Part shown: piece by piece, positions 1-6,147 of the stretch
How the letters are laid out: every line of letters starts with the position of its first letter
Position numbering within the stretch: position 1 is the first letter of the stretch
NCBI GenBank assembly: GCA_958447915.1
Contig: CAUDCB010000059.1
Coordinates: 1-10,610 of the forward strand
Reading direction: 5' to 3'
DNA length: 10,610 nucleotides
From: an uncultured Collinsella sp.
Lineage (GTDB): Bacteria > Actinomycetota > Coriobacteriia > Coriobacteriales > Coriobacteriaceae
Made by a program: the position numbers and the translations under genes
The notes under the pieces: model-generated
Told to the model about the DNA's origin: nothing
Seen by the model: the letters and a program-made list of their open reading frames with translations, nothing else
The model's database searches: none

Positions 1-1
1 G

Positions 2-1360
2 CATAGGCGCGTACACGAAACCCGAAAGAGCATCCCGCATGTCTTCCAGGGCCGCTTTGCCCTCGACGTCCATATTCGCAGCGTTCTGCTCTAGATACCG
101 ATCTATTGAACGGAGCTCCCCATCCCTATACCGAACAGCGGAAACGTTATCAGCGTCAGGAAACATCTCGACCAGAGCCGGGGCCAGCATCGTCGTCGAC
201 ATTGCAATCGCGCATACGGCGAGGGTAGGAGAACGCAGGAGCAGTTTCCCCATCGTTCTTACGTATGCAACGGCGGAGGCACAAGCGCTCGAACGAGTTG
301 CCGCTCTCGATGCAGTGAAGGAACCTCTCTCAAGACAAATCGGGGATATCGGGCACGCGCAGCCGCTCTTTCCAGCAACGCAAAGCAGGCTAATTGCCAG
401 CACCTCGATCCCGATTGCGCATACGAGGGCAATCGCGCCACGCTCGAAGCAAAGTCCAGGCAGATTCACTATCTGCGTTGTCGGGTACGGGCTATAGGCG
501 CCGACGGTCAACTCAGTGTTCGCATACGTAAGGGGATTCAACAGGGCGAACTCACGTAAAGCGATGGATCTTCCGTAATACCCGGGAACCATCGTCACCC
601 CCATCAGGGCACATACGAACACGATTCCAAGCGTAGGGTTATTGGCAATCTTCACGGCAAGGTGAACGACAAGCGAGATGAACGCTGCCACCAAGAATTG
701 CAAGATGGCCGTCTGCGCGAACACCAGCCAAGCCGGTTTGATAACCGGAGTCGCATATTGAATGTAGCCTATCGGATAGAACGGCGAGCCCGGGCCATTC
801 TTCACAAGCGCGGCGATTATCCCTGGAAGATTGATGGCGAGGACGGCAAGCATTGCAAAAACACTCGCCCATACGCTCGATGCAACAAGTCTACCCAGCT
901 CGCCCATCGGTGCCTGGATGATGAGCTTTTCACGTTTGTTAAGACGCGCGGCAAGGAACGAGACGGCAACGGCCGTTGCGACCCATAGCAAGTACTCCTT
1001 CGATCCGTCATAATAGGTGTACTCTCCATCCGATATCTGCAGAAACGGAAGTAGGGGAGAGAGCGGTGCCAAGATAAGACGTCCCGCGGCAAGAGGGTAC
1101 AGAAGCGCGGGCATGCTTGATGAAGAGGTATAGACACCGTCCTCCCCCGCATTCACAAGCGCATCCGCATAGGATGCTGACAATTCCTGCTCAACACGGG
1201 TTATTCCCGACTCGAGGTATTCGACCCGTCCGTCGATGCCAGCCGCGCTCCTGAAGACGGGCAGAGCACAAAGAACCATCAACGCAACAACGACAACACA
1301 GAGCGACCTGGAGGAGAGAAGCGACCTAAAGATCGCCTTCGAGATTTTGAGCATATTCAT
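2..1360 (-). CDS. ABC-2-type transporter permease-like membrane protein (partial, runs off left edge)
   Basis: Reading the minus strand from the ATG at 1360-1358 gives 453 codons without a stop up to the window edge, so the C-terminus is missing. An AAGG lies 6 nt before this ATG; a second in-frame ATG follows two codons later. The product is very hydrophobic. Likely membrane helices lie near residues 18-35, 125-138, 158-184, 211-236, 244-262, 308-330 and 375-397. A probably extracytoplasmic stretch of about 85 residues follows helix 1. This layout (short N-terminal cytoplasmic piece, one helix, outer loop, helix cluster) is that of ABC-2 type permeases, but no ATPase is in view and no signature motif settles the family. 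After residue 366 the pattern seems to begin again: basic segment, helix, then a polar, acidic region. This suggests a two-unit protein. The gene is divergent from the DUF2975/XRE pair and may share control with it. Membrane protein: sure. Transporter: inference. Confidence 0.7.
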   Translation of the reverse strand, partial: MNMLKISKAIFRSLLSSRSLCVVVVALMVLCALPVFRSAAGIDGRVEYLESGITRVEQELSASYADALVNAGEDGVYTSSSSMPALLYPLAAGRLILAPLSPLLPFLQISDGEYTYYDGSKEYLLWVATAVAVSFLAARLNKREKLIIQAPMGELGRLVASSVWASVFAMLAVLAINLPGIIAALVKNGPGSPFYPIGYIQYATPVIKPAWLVFAQTAILQFLVAAFISLVVHLAVKIANNPTLGIVFVCALMGVTMVPGYYGRSIALREFALLNPLTYANTELTVGAYSPYPTTQIVNLPGLCFERGAIALVCAIGIEVLAISLLCVAGKSGCACPISPICLERGSFTASRAATRSSACASAVAYVRTMGKLLLRSPTLAVCAIAMSTTMLAPALVEMFPDADNVSAVRYRDGELRSIDRYLEQNAANMDVEGKAALEDMRDALSGFVYAPM

Positions 1361-1391
1361 CGCCAACCTTAACCTCATCCAGTCGGAACAG

Positions 1392-1418
1392 AGGGGCCGA
1401 ACAAAATGCTCGGCCCTT
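1392..1418. other. Hairpin in the divergent intergenic region
   Basis: GGGCCGA at 1394-1400 pairs perfectly with TCGGCCC at 1410-1416 around a 9-nt loop, and a G-T and an A-T pair extend it to 1392/1418. On the plus strand it is followed only by TTATTACTT, a weak T-tract, and no plus-strand gene ends before it. On the minus strand it would lie in the leader of the permease transcript. It may be an attenuator, a barrier terminator or a protein-binding site; the sequence does not decide between these. Confidence 0.5.
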
Positions 1419-1423
1419 ATTAC

Positions 1424-1452
1424 TTGCCGGCAAAGTCAATTTAACATAAACT
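1424..1452 (+). promoter_or_regulatory. Candidate promoter of the DUF2975/XRE operon
   Basis: TTGCCG (1424-1429) and TAAACT (1447-1452) are separated by 17 bp and each match four of six sigma-70 consensus positions. The -35 lies inside a perfect 10-bp palindrome (TTGCCGGCAA, 1424-1433) and the -10 lies between the arms of a second inverted repeat (1440-1458). The start codon at 1496 would then have a leader of roughly 35 nt. The hexamers are only moderate matches. Confidence 0.4.
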
Positions 1453-1458
1453 GTTAAA
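1440..1458. promoter_or_regulatory. Inverted repeat, putative operator over the -10 region
   Basis: The 19 bases TTTAACATAAACTGTTAAA form two perfect 7-bp arms around a 5-bp spacer. Size and symmetry fit a dimeric helix-turn-helix regulator. The site sits on the candidate promoter of an operon that itself encodes an XRE regulator, so autoregulation is a reasonable inference. It could also affect the divergent permease gene. Confidence 0.5.
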
Positions 1459-1495
1459 AAGTAACCTGAGTTTTTTAAATTCTTCGGAGGTTATT

Positions 1496-2008
1496 ATGAG
1501 TTCCGACAATCGCACTCCCCGGCTTCATTCCTTCCGCATCGCATGTGCGATAGCCTCTGCGACCCTTTGCGCCACCGCCATCGCACAAGTGGCGTTCTCC
1601 TTAAAGCCAGCAATCGAAGTGCTCGACAACCCTGTAATTGCAGACTCCCCCGCGTATCCAGCCCTTGCGATCTCGACATTGGTCCCTGCCGTCATCGGTA
1701 TCGCTACGACCATCCTCAGCGCCGTTCTCGTGTGGACGATCAAGAGCGGAGACCCCTTCAAGAAAGGGTCTGCGACATGCTTGAAGGTGCTCGGCATTCT
1801 CTTCGTTGTTCAAGCTGCCACCAGCCTCTACGCCGGCTCACTCAAAACCTCCGTTTCGATGTTTGGCGGCGAGGGGGCCGTCGGCGCCCAAGAGATCGCT
1901 TCATCATTCGATTGGACCTCTCTGGTTCTCGGCATCGTCCTGTTCATGCTTTCCCAGCTCTTCTTGTACGCCCGAGAGCTGTACCTCGACTCCGACGAGA
2001 TTGCGTAA
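1496..2008 (+). CDS. DUF2975-like four-helix membrane protein
   Basis: A protein of 170 residues with four likely membrane helices near residues 14-36, 54-81, 97-115 and 140-160. The stretch SGDPFKK after helix 2 (residues 84-90) and the C-terminal LYARELYLDSDEI resemble DUF2975 proteins, which are small integral membrane proteins of unknown function. The start is well set: GGAGG at 1486-1490 lies 5 nt before the ATG. It is followed after 9 nt by a small XRE regulator, the arrangement known for DUF2975 genes in Firmicutes (B. subtilis yoaS-yozG). Linked function is inferred from that pairing, for example the membrane protein controlling the regulator. The family call is from memory of sequence style and needs a profile search; the membrane topology is clear. 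Confidence 0.75.
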   Translation: MSSDNRTPRLHSFRIACAIASATLCATAIAQVAFSLKPAIEVLDNPVIADSPAYPALAISTLVPAVIGIATTILSAVLVWTIKSGDPFKKGSATCLKVLGILFVVQAATSLYAGSLKTSVSMFGGEGAVGAQEIASSFDWTSLVLGIVLFMLSQLFLYARELYLDSDEIA

Positions 2009-2017
2009 GGAAACGCC

Positions 2018-2269
2018 ATGCCCGTAATTGTTCGCCTCGACAAGATCATGGCCGAGCGAAAAATTTCCTCGAACGAACTTGCCGAAAGGATTGGAACCAC
2101 GCCCGTGAACCTGTCCCGTATTAAAAAAGGGCATATTCGCGGCATTCGCTTCAACACACTCGAGCAGCTATGCCTCGCCCTTCGTTGCCAACCCGGAGAC
2201 CTTCTCGAAGTCATGAGCGAAGAGGATGCCCGAAAGGAGTTCGGACTCGATTGGTCCGCCGAGGATTAG
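2018..2269 (+). CDS. XRE/Cro-family small transcriptional regulator (YozG-like)
   Basis: Encodes 83 residues consisting almost only of a Cro/C1-type helix-turn-helix. Helices 2 and 3 lie near residues 17-38 (NELAERIGTTPVNLSRIKKG), followed by the conserved IRFNTLEQLCLALRCQPGDLLE typical of YozG-like proteins, where TLxxLCxxLxCQPGD is diagnostic. The ATG follows the stop of the membrane protein by 9 nt and has TAAGGA about 7 nt upstream, so the two are cotranscribed and probably coupled. It probably binds DNA as a dimer; the palindromes at 1424-1458 are plausible targets. The last 15-18 residues (about 67-83) extend beyond the usual YozG end. The TAG at 2267-2269 is followed directly and in frame by integrase sequence, so the true C-terminus may have been altered by fusion to that fragment. 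Confidence 0.85.
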   Translation: MPVIVRLDKIMAERKISSNELAERIGTTPVNLSRIKKGHIRGIRFNTLEQLCLALRCQPGDLLEVMSEEDARKEFGLDWSAED

Positions 2270-2995
2270 AGGGCGGTCGTACTCGCCCTGCACACGGGGA
2301 TGCGAATCGGCGAGGTCTGCGGCCTTCGGTGGTGCGATGTGGATTTCGAGACGGGCCTGATCTCGATCAGACACTCGGTGGCGTACGCGAAGGGAATGGG
2401 TTCGTTCATCAAGGACACCAAGACCCATGACGCCAGGGGTATCCCCATCGACCCGGTCGGCCTACTCCCCTTCCTGAAGGAGACCCACGAGATCGACTGC
2501 GGAAAGCTGCGCTTGCGCGGCCTTACCGGGGCGGTCGAGATCGGGGACTGCTACATCCTGTCGGAGCCGGGCGCAACCTTCGCGACGACAAGCTATATCC
2601 GCAGGGCGTTCAAGACGTTCTCGGAGACCAACGGCCTCATGGGCACCAACGACGAGCTGATCACGTTCCACGGCCTTCGCCACACGTTCGCAACGCAGTG
2701 GATCCGCCAAGGCGGCGATATCAAGGCGCTCCAATCGATCCTCGGCCACAAGGACGCCATGGCGACGCTCAACGTCTACGCCGACATCGAGCCCATCTCC
2801 AAAATCCATAACATGCTGCGCGCCACGCCGTGCCTTTGGCGCGGGCACCTCGGGCCGAGGGTCGATCCGGGTCCCATGTTCCAACAGAGGATCCAGGAGT
2901 CCATCGAGACGCTCCAGGCGTTCGGCTACGGCATCACCGAGCCGGACGACCGAAATATCGCCATACGCGACGTGAAGACGAACAGTTGGCTCTAG
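2270..2995 (+). pseudogene. Tyrosine recombinase/phage integrase, catalytic domain only (N-terminally truncated)
   Basis: Homology to site-specific tyrosine recombinases begins immediately after the XRE stop codon (RAVVLALHTGMRIGE) and runs to a TAG at 2993-2995. The only ATG near the front is at 2300, inside the first catalytic motif, and has no ribosome binding site. Counting from that ATG, the full active site is present: Arg2 (MRIGE), Lys41 of the beta-hairpin (DTKTHDARGI), His124 and Arg127 (HGLRH), His150 (LGHKD) and the nucleophile Tyr160 (LNVYADI). The N-terminal SAM-like core-binding and arm-binding domains, normally about 150-180 residues, are missing. About 70 unusual residues follow the tyrosine. 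The fragment is probably a remnant of an integrative element, left after deletion of its 5' half. Catalytic residues have not decayed, so the event may be recent or the fragment may be retained. Family call sure; loss of function inferred. Confidence 0.8.
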
Positions 2996-3156
2996 CTCAC
3001 CGAGTACGCGGCAGTGCTGGGCCCATCCCAACTGAGGTCACGGTGGTCCGATAGGGGCGCCGCCCGCGGCATGCGCCGCGGAGCGGTATCCCCTACCGAA
3101 GGGCGGGGATGCCCTCCGCTTCCAGTTCGGAATCAGCCGTCGGAGGCGTTCGGCTG
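2996..3156 (+). pseudogene. Open continuation of the integrase frame after the second TAG
   Basis: Beyond the TAG at 2993-2995 the same frame stays open for 53 codons (starting LTEYAAVLG, ending NQPSEAFG) and stops at TGA 3154-3156. If the amber codon were a sense codon such as GAG, the recombinase would be longer by this tail. There is no separate start or ribosome binding site. It may be a decayed C-terminus or chance open GC-rich sequence; I cannot tell without homologues. Confidence 0.35.
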
Positions 3157-3321
3157 ACTGCGGGAACGGCCTGTCCGCTCAATGTGTTCGGCTGAGATCG
3201 GAAATCAACCCAACACGAGCCGGACACGCGCCAGACGGCTCTTCCCCGTACGGCCTTCCCCCTTACGCTCATGTTGCAGGCATGTAACGCCGCAGCGAGC
3301 GCGCCTTTTTTGCGCCAGACA

Positions 3322-3344
3322 GGTACAATGATGAACACTGTACC
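3322..3344 (+). promoter_or_regulatory. Candidate -10 element within an inverted repeat upstream of the ACT gene
   Basis: TACAAT at 3324-3329 matches five of six positions of the sigma-70 -10 box. It overlaps the left arm of the inverted repeat GGTACA (3322-3327) / TGTACC (3339-3344), arms separated by 11 bp. No good -35 box is found at the right distance (3301-3307 is GC-rich), so the promoter may need an activator or be weak. The start codon at 3392 would have a leader of about 55 nt. The palindrome could be an operator covering the start of transcription. Confidence 0.4.
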
Positions 3345-3391
3345 GTAGCGGAGCGCCCCGCGCGCGCCGCAATCACGCGAAAGGGTTTCCC

Positions 3392-3679
3392 ATGGCCGAG
3401 ATCTCGTCCTCCCGTATCGTCATCACCGTCCTTGGCAAGAACCGCCCCGGCATCGTCGCCGGCGTCACCCGTGTCCTAGGCGAGGCCAACGTCGACATCC
3501 GCGACATCACGCAGTCCATTATCGAGGACATCTTCACCATGACCATGCTGGCCGATACCGCCGAGTCCAAGCTCGACTTCGCCGAGCTGCAGAAGGCGCT
3601 GGCCGAGGCCGGCGAGCTTTCGGGCGTCAACGTGTCCATCCAGCGCGAGGACGTCTTCAACTTTATGTACCGCCTGTAG
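3392..3679 (+). CDS. ACT domain-containing protein (UPF0237 type)
   Basis: A stand-alone ACT domain of 95 residues, cytoplasmic. The first strand and turn (RIVITVLGKNRPGIVAGVTRVL, about residues 8-29) carry the NRPGIV loop, where ACT domains bind small ligands, often amino acids. The next part, VDIRDITQSIIEDIFTMTML, and the C-terminal end VSIQREDVFNFMYRL are characteristic of the UPF0237 family of GcvR-like single ACT proteins. Length is normal for the family (about 90). AAGGG at 3381-3385 lies 6 nt before the ATG. In many Gram-positive genomes this gene precedes a DUF711/PFL-like gene; here citrate synthase follows after 77 bp, with no terminator between them. A role in sensing a metabolite and adjusting central carbon or amino acid metabolism is inference; the specific ligand is unknown. 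Confidence 0.88.
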   Translation: MAEISSSRIVITVLGKNRPGIVAGVTRVLGEANVDIRDITQSIIEDIFTMTMLADTAESKLDFAELQKALAEAGELSGVNVSIQREDVFNFMYRL

Positions 3680-3756
3680 CGAGCAAGCCGCTGGGGATAG
3701 CCTGACGCGCGCATGCCCATGCAAGTCACCCCGATGCGGCCCGGAGAGGAGCGCGC

Positions 3757-5175
3757 ATGGCCTACGACGCCAAGAAAATCTATTACCGCTTCGATGACCA
3801 CTTGAGCCGCCTGGTTCTGGATTACGAAGCAAGCCGCCAGATTTCGCCTGAGAGCGAAAGCCTCTACCACGGCCTGCCGACCGACCCTTATGACGAGGGC
3901 CTGTTTGTTGAGCACAATGTCAAGCGCGGCCTGCGCAATGCCGACGGCTCGGGCGTGGTCGCGGGCCTCACTCGCATCTCGGATGTGCACGGCTACAACA
4001 AGGTCGACGGAAAGGTCGTGCCCGATCAGGGCAAGCTCACGCTTCGCGGCTACAGCATCGAGGATCTGGTCAACAATGCCCAGGCCGAGAATCGCTATGG
4101 CTACGAAGAGGTCGCCTACCTGCTCATCACGGGCTCGCTGCCCAACAAGGAAGAGCTCGACGGCTTTTGCGAGCGCCTGGGCGCCTTTAGACATCTGAGC
4201 GACGAGTACGTCAAAGAGTTCCCTATGACCACGGTGTCGTCGAGCATCATGAATGTGCTTCAGCGCGCCGTGTTGTTGCTCTACGCCTTCGACGCCGAAC
4301 CCGACGCCATTACGCCCGAGCACGAAATCGACGTCGCCATTTCCATGCTCTCCCGTCTCCCCCGCATCGCCGCCTTCGCGCATATGGCCTCGGTCGCCAA
4401 GCGCCGCGGCTCCGAGGTTCATGTGCCGCACCCCACGCCCGGCCTTTCCACCGCCGAGACCATCCTGCAGGTGTTGCGCGGCGGCATGGCATTCAACCGT
4501 GACGAAGCCATGCTGCTCGACGTGATGCTCATGCTGCATGCCGAGCACGGCGGCGGCAACAACTCCACGTTTGCCTGCCGTGTGCTGTCCTCCTCGGCCA
4601 CCGACCCGTATTCCGCCTACGCCGCGGCCATCGGCTCGCTCAAGGGCCCGCGCCACGGCGGCGCCAACGCCAAGGTCGTGTCCATGCACGAGGACATCCG
4701 TGCGCATGTCTCCAATTGGGAGGACGAGGACGAGGTCGCAGCCTACCTGGGCAAGATCCTCGACAAGCAGGCCTTCGACGGCACGGGTCTCATCTACGGT
4801 ATGGGCCACGCCGTCTACACGCTGAGCGACCCGCGTGCCGAGGTGTGCCGCCGTTACGCACGCACGCTTGCCGCCAAGAAGGACCTGGGCGATGAGTTCG
4901 CGCTCATCGAGCGCATCGAGCGCCTGGCACCGCAGGTGATGCGCGAGCACGGCATGACCAAGCCCATCTGCGCCAACATCGACCTGTACACGGGCTTTAT
5001 CTACAAGATGCTCGGCGTGCCCGAGACGCTCTTTACACCGCTGTTCGCCGTCGCCCGCATGGCCGGCTGGTCGGCGCACCGCATGGAAGAGCTCTTCTGC
5101 GCGCACCGCATCATCCGCCCGGCATACCGTCCGGTGATCGAGCCGCTGGAGTACAAGCCGCTCGCCGACCGCTAG
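3757..5175 (+). CDS. gltA: Citrate synthase (citrate/2-methylcitrate synthase family)
   Basis: Encodes 472 residues. It condenses oxaloacetate with acetyl-CoA to citrate in the cytoplasm, feeding the oxidative TCA branch and 2-oxoglutarate/glutamate synthesis. The three catalytic residues are all visible: His264 in HAEHGGGNNSTF, His300 in GPRHGGANAK and Asp358 in GHAVYTLSDPRA. The GFGHRVY motif of classical enzymes is GMGHAVY here, a variant I associate with the anaerobic Gram-positive branch. The N-terminal section (GLRNADGSGVVAGLTRISDVHGY, residues 58-80) and the RGYSIEDL motif (97-104) are also typical. The length exceeds that of the common 370-430-residue enzymes owing to an N-terminal extension. 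GGAGAGGAG at 3743-3751 sets the start. It is probably cotranscribed with the ACT gene and ends in a strong terminator. A methylcitrate synthase function cannot be excluded from sequence alone. The symbol is assigned by function. Confidence 0.93.
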   Translation: MAYDAKKIYYRFDDHLSRLVLDYEASRQISPESESLYHGLPTDPYDEGLFVEHNVKRGLRNADGSGVVAGLTRISDVHGYNKVDGKVVPDQGKLTLRGYSIEDLVNNAQAENRYGYEEVAYLLITGSLPNKEELDGFCERLGAFRHLSDEYVKEFPMTTVSSSIMNVLQRAVLLLYAFDAEPDAITPEHEIDVAISMLSRLPRIAAFAHMASVAKRRGSEVHVPHPTPGLSTAETILQVLRGGMAFNRDEAMLLDVMLMLHAEHGGGNNSTFACRVLSSSATDPYSAYAAAIGSLKGPRHGGANAKVVSMHEDIRAHVSNWEDEDEVAAYLGKILDKQAFDGTGLIYGMGHAVYTLSDPRAEVCRRYARTLAAKKDLGDEFALIERIERLAPQVMREHGMTKPICANIDLYTGFIYKMLGVPETLFTPLFAVARMAGWSAHRMEELFCAHRIIRPAYRPVIEPLEYKPLADR

Positions 5176-5198
5176 GACGCGGACCGTTATAGAACCCG

Positions 5199-5237
5199 AG
5201 CGTGGCCAGGGCATCACCGCCCTCGGCCACGCTTTTT
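5199..5237 (+). terminator. Intrinsic terminator after citrate synthase
   Basis: AGCGTGGCC (5199-5207) pairs with GGCCACGCT (5225-5233), and the inner AGGGC (5208-5212) pairs with GCCCT (5219-5223). The 14-bp stem has a single bulged C and a 6-nt loop, followed by TTTTT (5233-5237). It begins 24 nt after the citrate synthase stop codon and ends only 25 nt before the next start codon. Confidence 0.93.
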
Positions 5238-5262
5238 ATGCCAGTAGAAAGGGCTGCATCGA

Positions 5263-6105
5263 ATGATTGTGTTTTCCGATATGGATGGAACGCTGCTGAC
5301 GAGCGATAAGCAGATGAGCGACGCCACCTGGACGATGCTCGACGAGCTTGCGCGCCGCGGTGTTGAGTTTGTGCCCTGCACGGGGCGCCCGCTGTCGGGC
5401 ATCTTTGAGCCCATCCTCGCCCACCCCGCCGTACACTACGCGGTCTGCGCCAACGGTGCCAGCGTCTGGCAGCTCGACGACGGTACGCCCACCGATGCCT
5501 CACGTGCTACGCGCATTTTGAGCCGACCGCTCGACCGCGCCATCGCCCACCGCGTCCATAGCATTGCCGCCGGCCACGATGTGACCTTCGATATCTTCGC
5601 GGACGGGCAGTGCTTCCTCCCCCGCTCGCTCTACGAGCGCCTGGACGAATTCTGCGGCGGCGACCCCCACATCGCAGCTTCGCTCAAGCGCACGCGAACG
5701 CCGATCGACATGGATATCGACAGCAAGATCGACGGAGTCGAGACACTCGAACGCATCGCCATGTACTGGCACGACCCAGCCGATCGCGACGCCATCGCGG
5801 CAGCGCTCGACACGCTCGAAGGCATCGAGGTCACGCGTTCGTACGCCATGAATATCGAGGTCATGGGCGAGGGAGCCACCAAGGGAACGGCCCTCACGTG
5901 GCTATGTGAGCACCTGGGCGAGCGTCTCGCCGACGCCTGGTCGTTCGGCGACAACATCAACGACATCCCCATGCTGCAGGCAGCGGGCCACGGCATGGCC
6001 ATGATCAACGCCGAGCCCGAGGACCGCGAGGCCGCCGACGCCATCACCGAATACGACAACGACCACGACGGCGTCGCCCGCACCATCATGGCCGCCCTCG
6101 CCTAG
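5263..6105 (+). CDS. Cof-type HAD-IIB family hydrolase (sugar/nucleotide phosphatase-like)
   Basis: A cytoplasmic Mg-dependent phosphatase of 280 residues. HAD motif I is DMDGTLL with nucleophile Asp6 and acid/base Asp8, motif II is Thr40 in CTGRP, motif III is Lys207 in EGATKGTAL, and motif IV is GDNINDIPML with Asp230 and Asp234. A C2-type cap lies between motifs II and III (about residues 85-195), placing it in the Cof/HAD-IIB group, whose members remove phosphate from sugar phosphates, FMN, PLP or thiamin precursors. The substrate cannot be read from sequence. GAAAGGG at 5247-5253 precedes the ATG by 9 nt. The gene sits directly behind a strong terminator with hardly room for its own promoter, so it may depend on read-through or on a promoter overlapping the terminator. 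It converges on a second Cof-type gene. Confidence 0.92.
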   Translation: MIVFSDMDGTLLTSDKQMSDATWTMLDELARRGVEFVPCTGRPLSGIFEPILAHPAVHYAVCANGASVWQLDDGTPTDASRATRILSRPLDRAIAHRVHSIAAGHDVTFDIFADGQCFLPRSLYERLDEFCGGDPHIAASLKRTRTPIDMDIDSKIDGVETLERIAMYWHDPADRDAIAAALDTLEGIEVTRSYAMNIEVMGEGATKGTALTWLCEHLGERLADAWSFGDNINDIPMLQAAGHGMAMINAEPEDREAADAITEYDNDHDGVARTIMAALA

Positions 6106-6115
6106 CAGCAGCAAC

Positions 6116-6146
6116 CCGGCAGAAAAGGAACGTCCCCAGCTGTCGG
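6116..6146. repeat. Hairpin with GGAACGTCCCC motif between convergent HAD genes
   Basis: CCGGCAG (6116-6122) can pair with CTGTCGG (6140-6146), with one G-T pair. The loop holds AAAAGGAACGTCCCC (6123-6137), a motif repeated at 9150-9164 and, shortened to GAACGTCCCC, at 7126-7135. It fills the 42-bp space between two convergent genes, where a bidirectional terminator would be useful, but it lacks a clear T-tract on the plus strand. Confidence 0.5.
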
Positions 6147-6147
6147 A

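Larger units (their letters stand above)
2996..3391. other. Intergenic region between integrase remnant and ACT gene: hairpins, short repeats, promoter
   Basis: These 396 bases hold no convincing gene. They contain a GC hairpin (CCGCGGC 3064-3070 with GCCGCGG 3075-3081, loop ATGC) and an inverted repeat (TCAGCCG 3133-3139 with CGGCTGA 3151-3157). A direct repeat, GTTCGGCTGA, occurs at 3148-3157 and 3186-3195. The promoter-like region of the ACT gene lies at 3322-3344. None of the hairpins has a following T-tract, so I do not call a terminator. No tRNA gene is visible here that could have served as an attachment site for the lost element. Confidence 0.5.

Noticed and set aside
39..1152. Several plus-strand and alternative minus-strand frames of 60-150 codons at the left end
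   Set aside because: A single uninterrupted minus-strand frame from 1360 to the window edge encodes a coherent multi-helix membrane protein, which explains the region better than these short frames.
3064..3081. GC hairpin as terminator of the integrase remnant
   Set aside because: The stem is strong but is followed by AGCGGTATCC with no T-tract, so it is not a typical intrinsic terminator.
3093..3338. Minus-strand 81-codon frame in the region upstream of the ACT gene
   Set aside because: It covers inverted repeats and the ACT promoter region, has no convincing ribosome binding site and shows no recognisable domain.
3373..5217. Minus-strand open frame of 614 codons opposite the ACT and citrate synthase genes
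   Set aside because: It mirrors two genes with unmistakable family motifs. GC-rich codons keep the antisense frame open; its translation is rich in low-complexity Arg/Ala/Val/Gly/His and shows no family motif.
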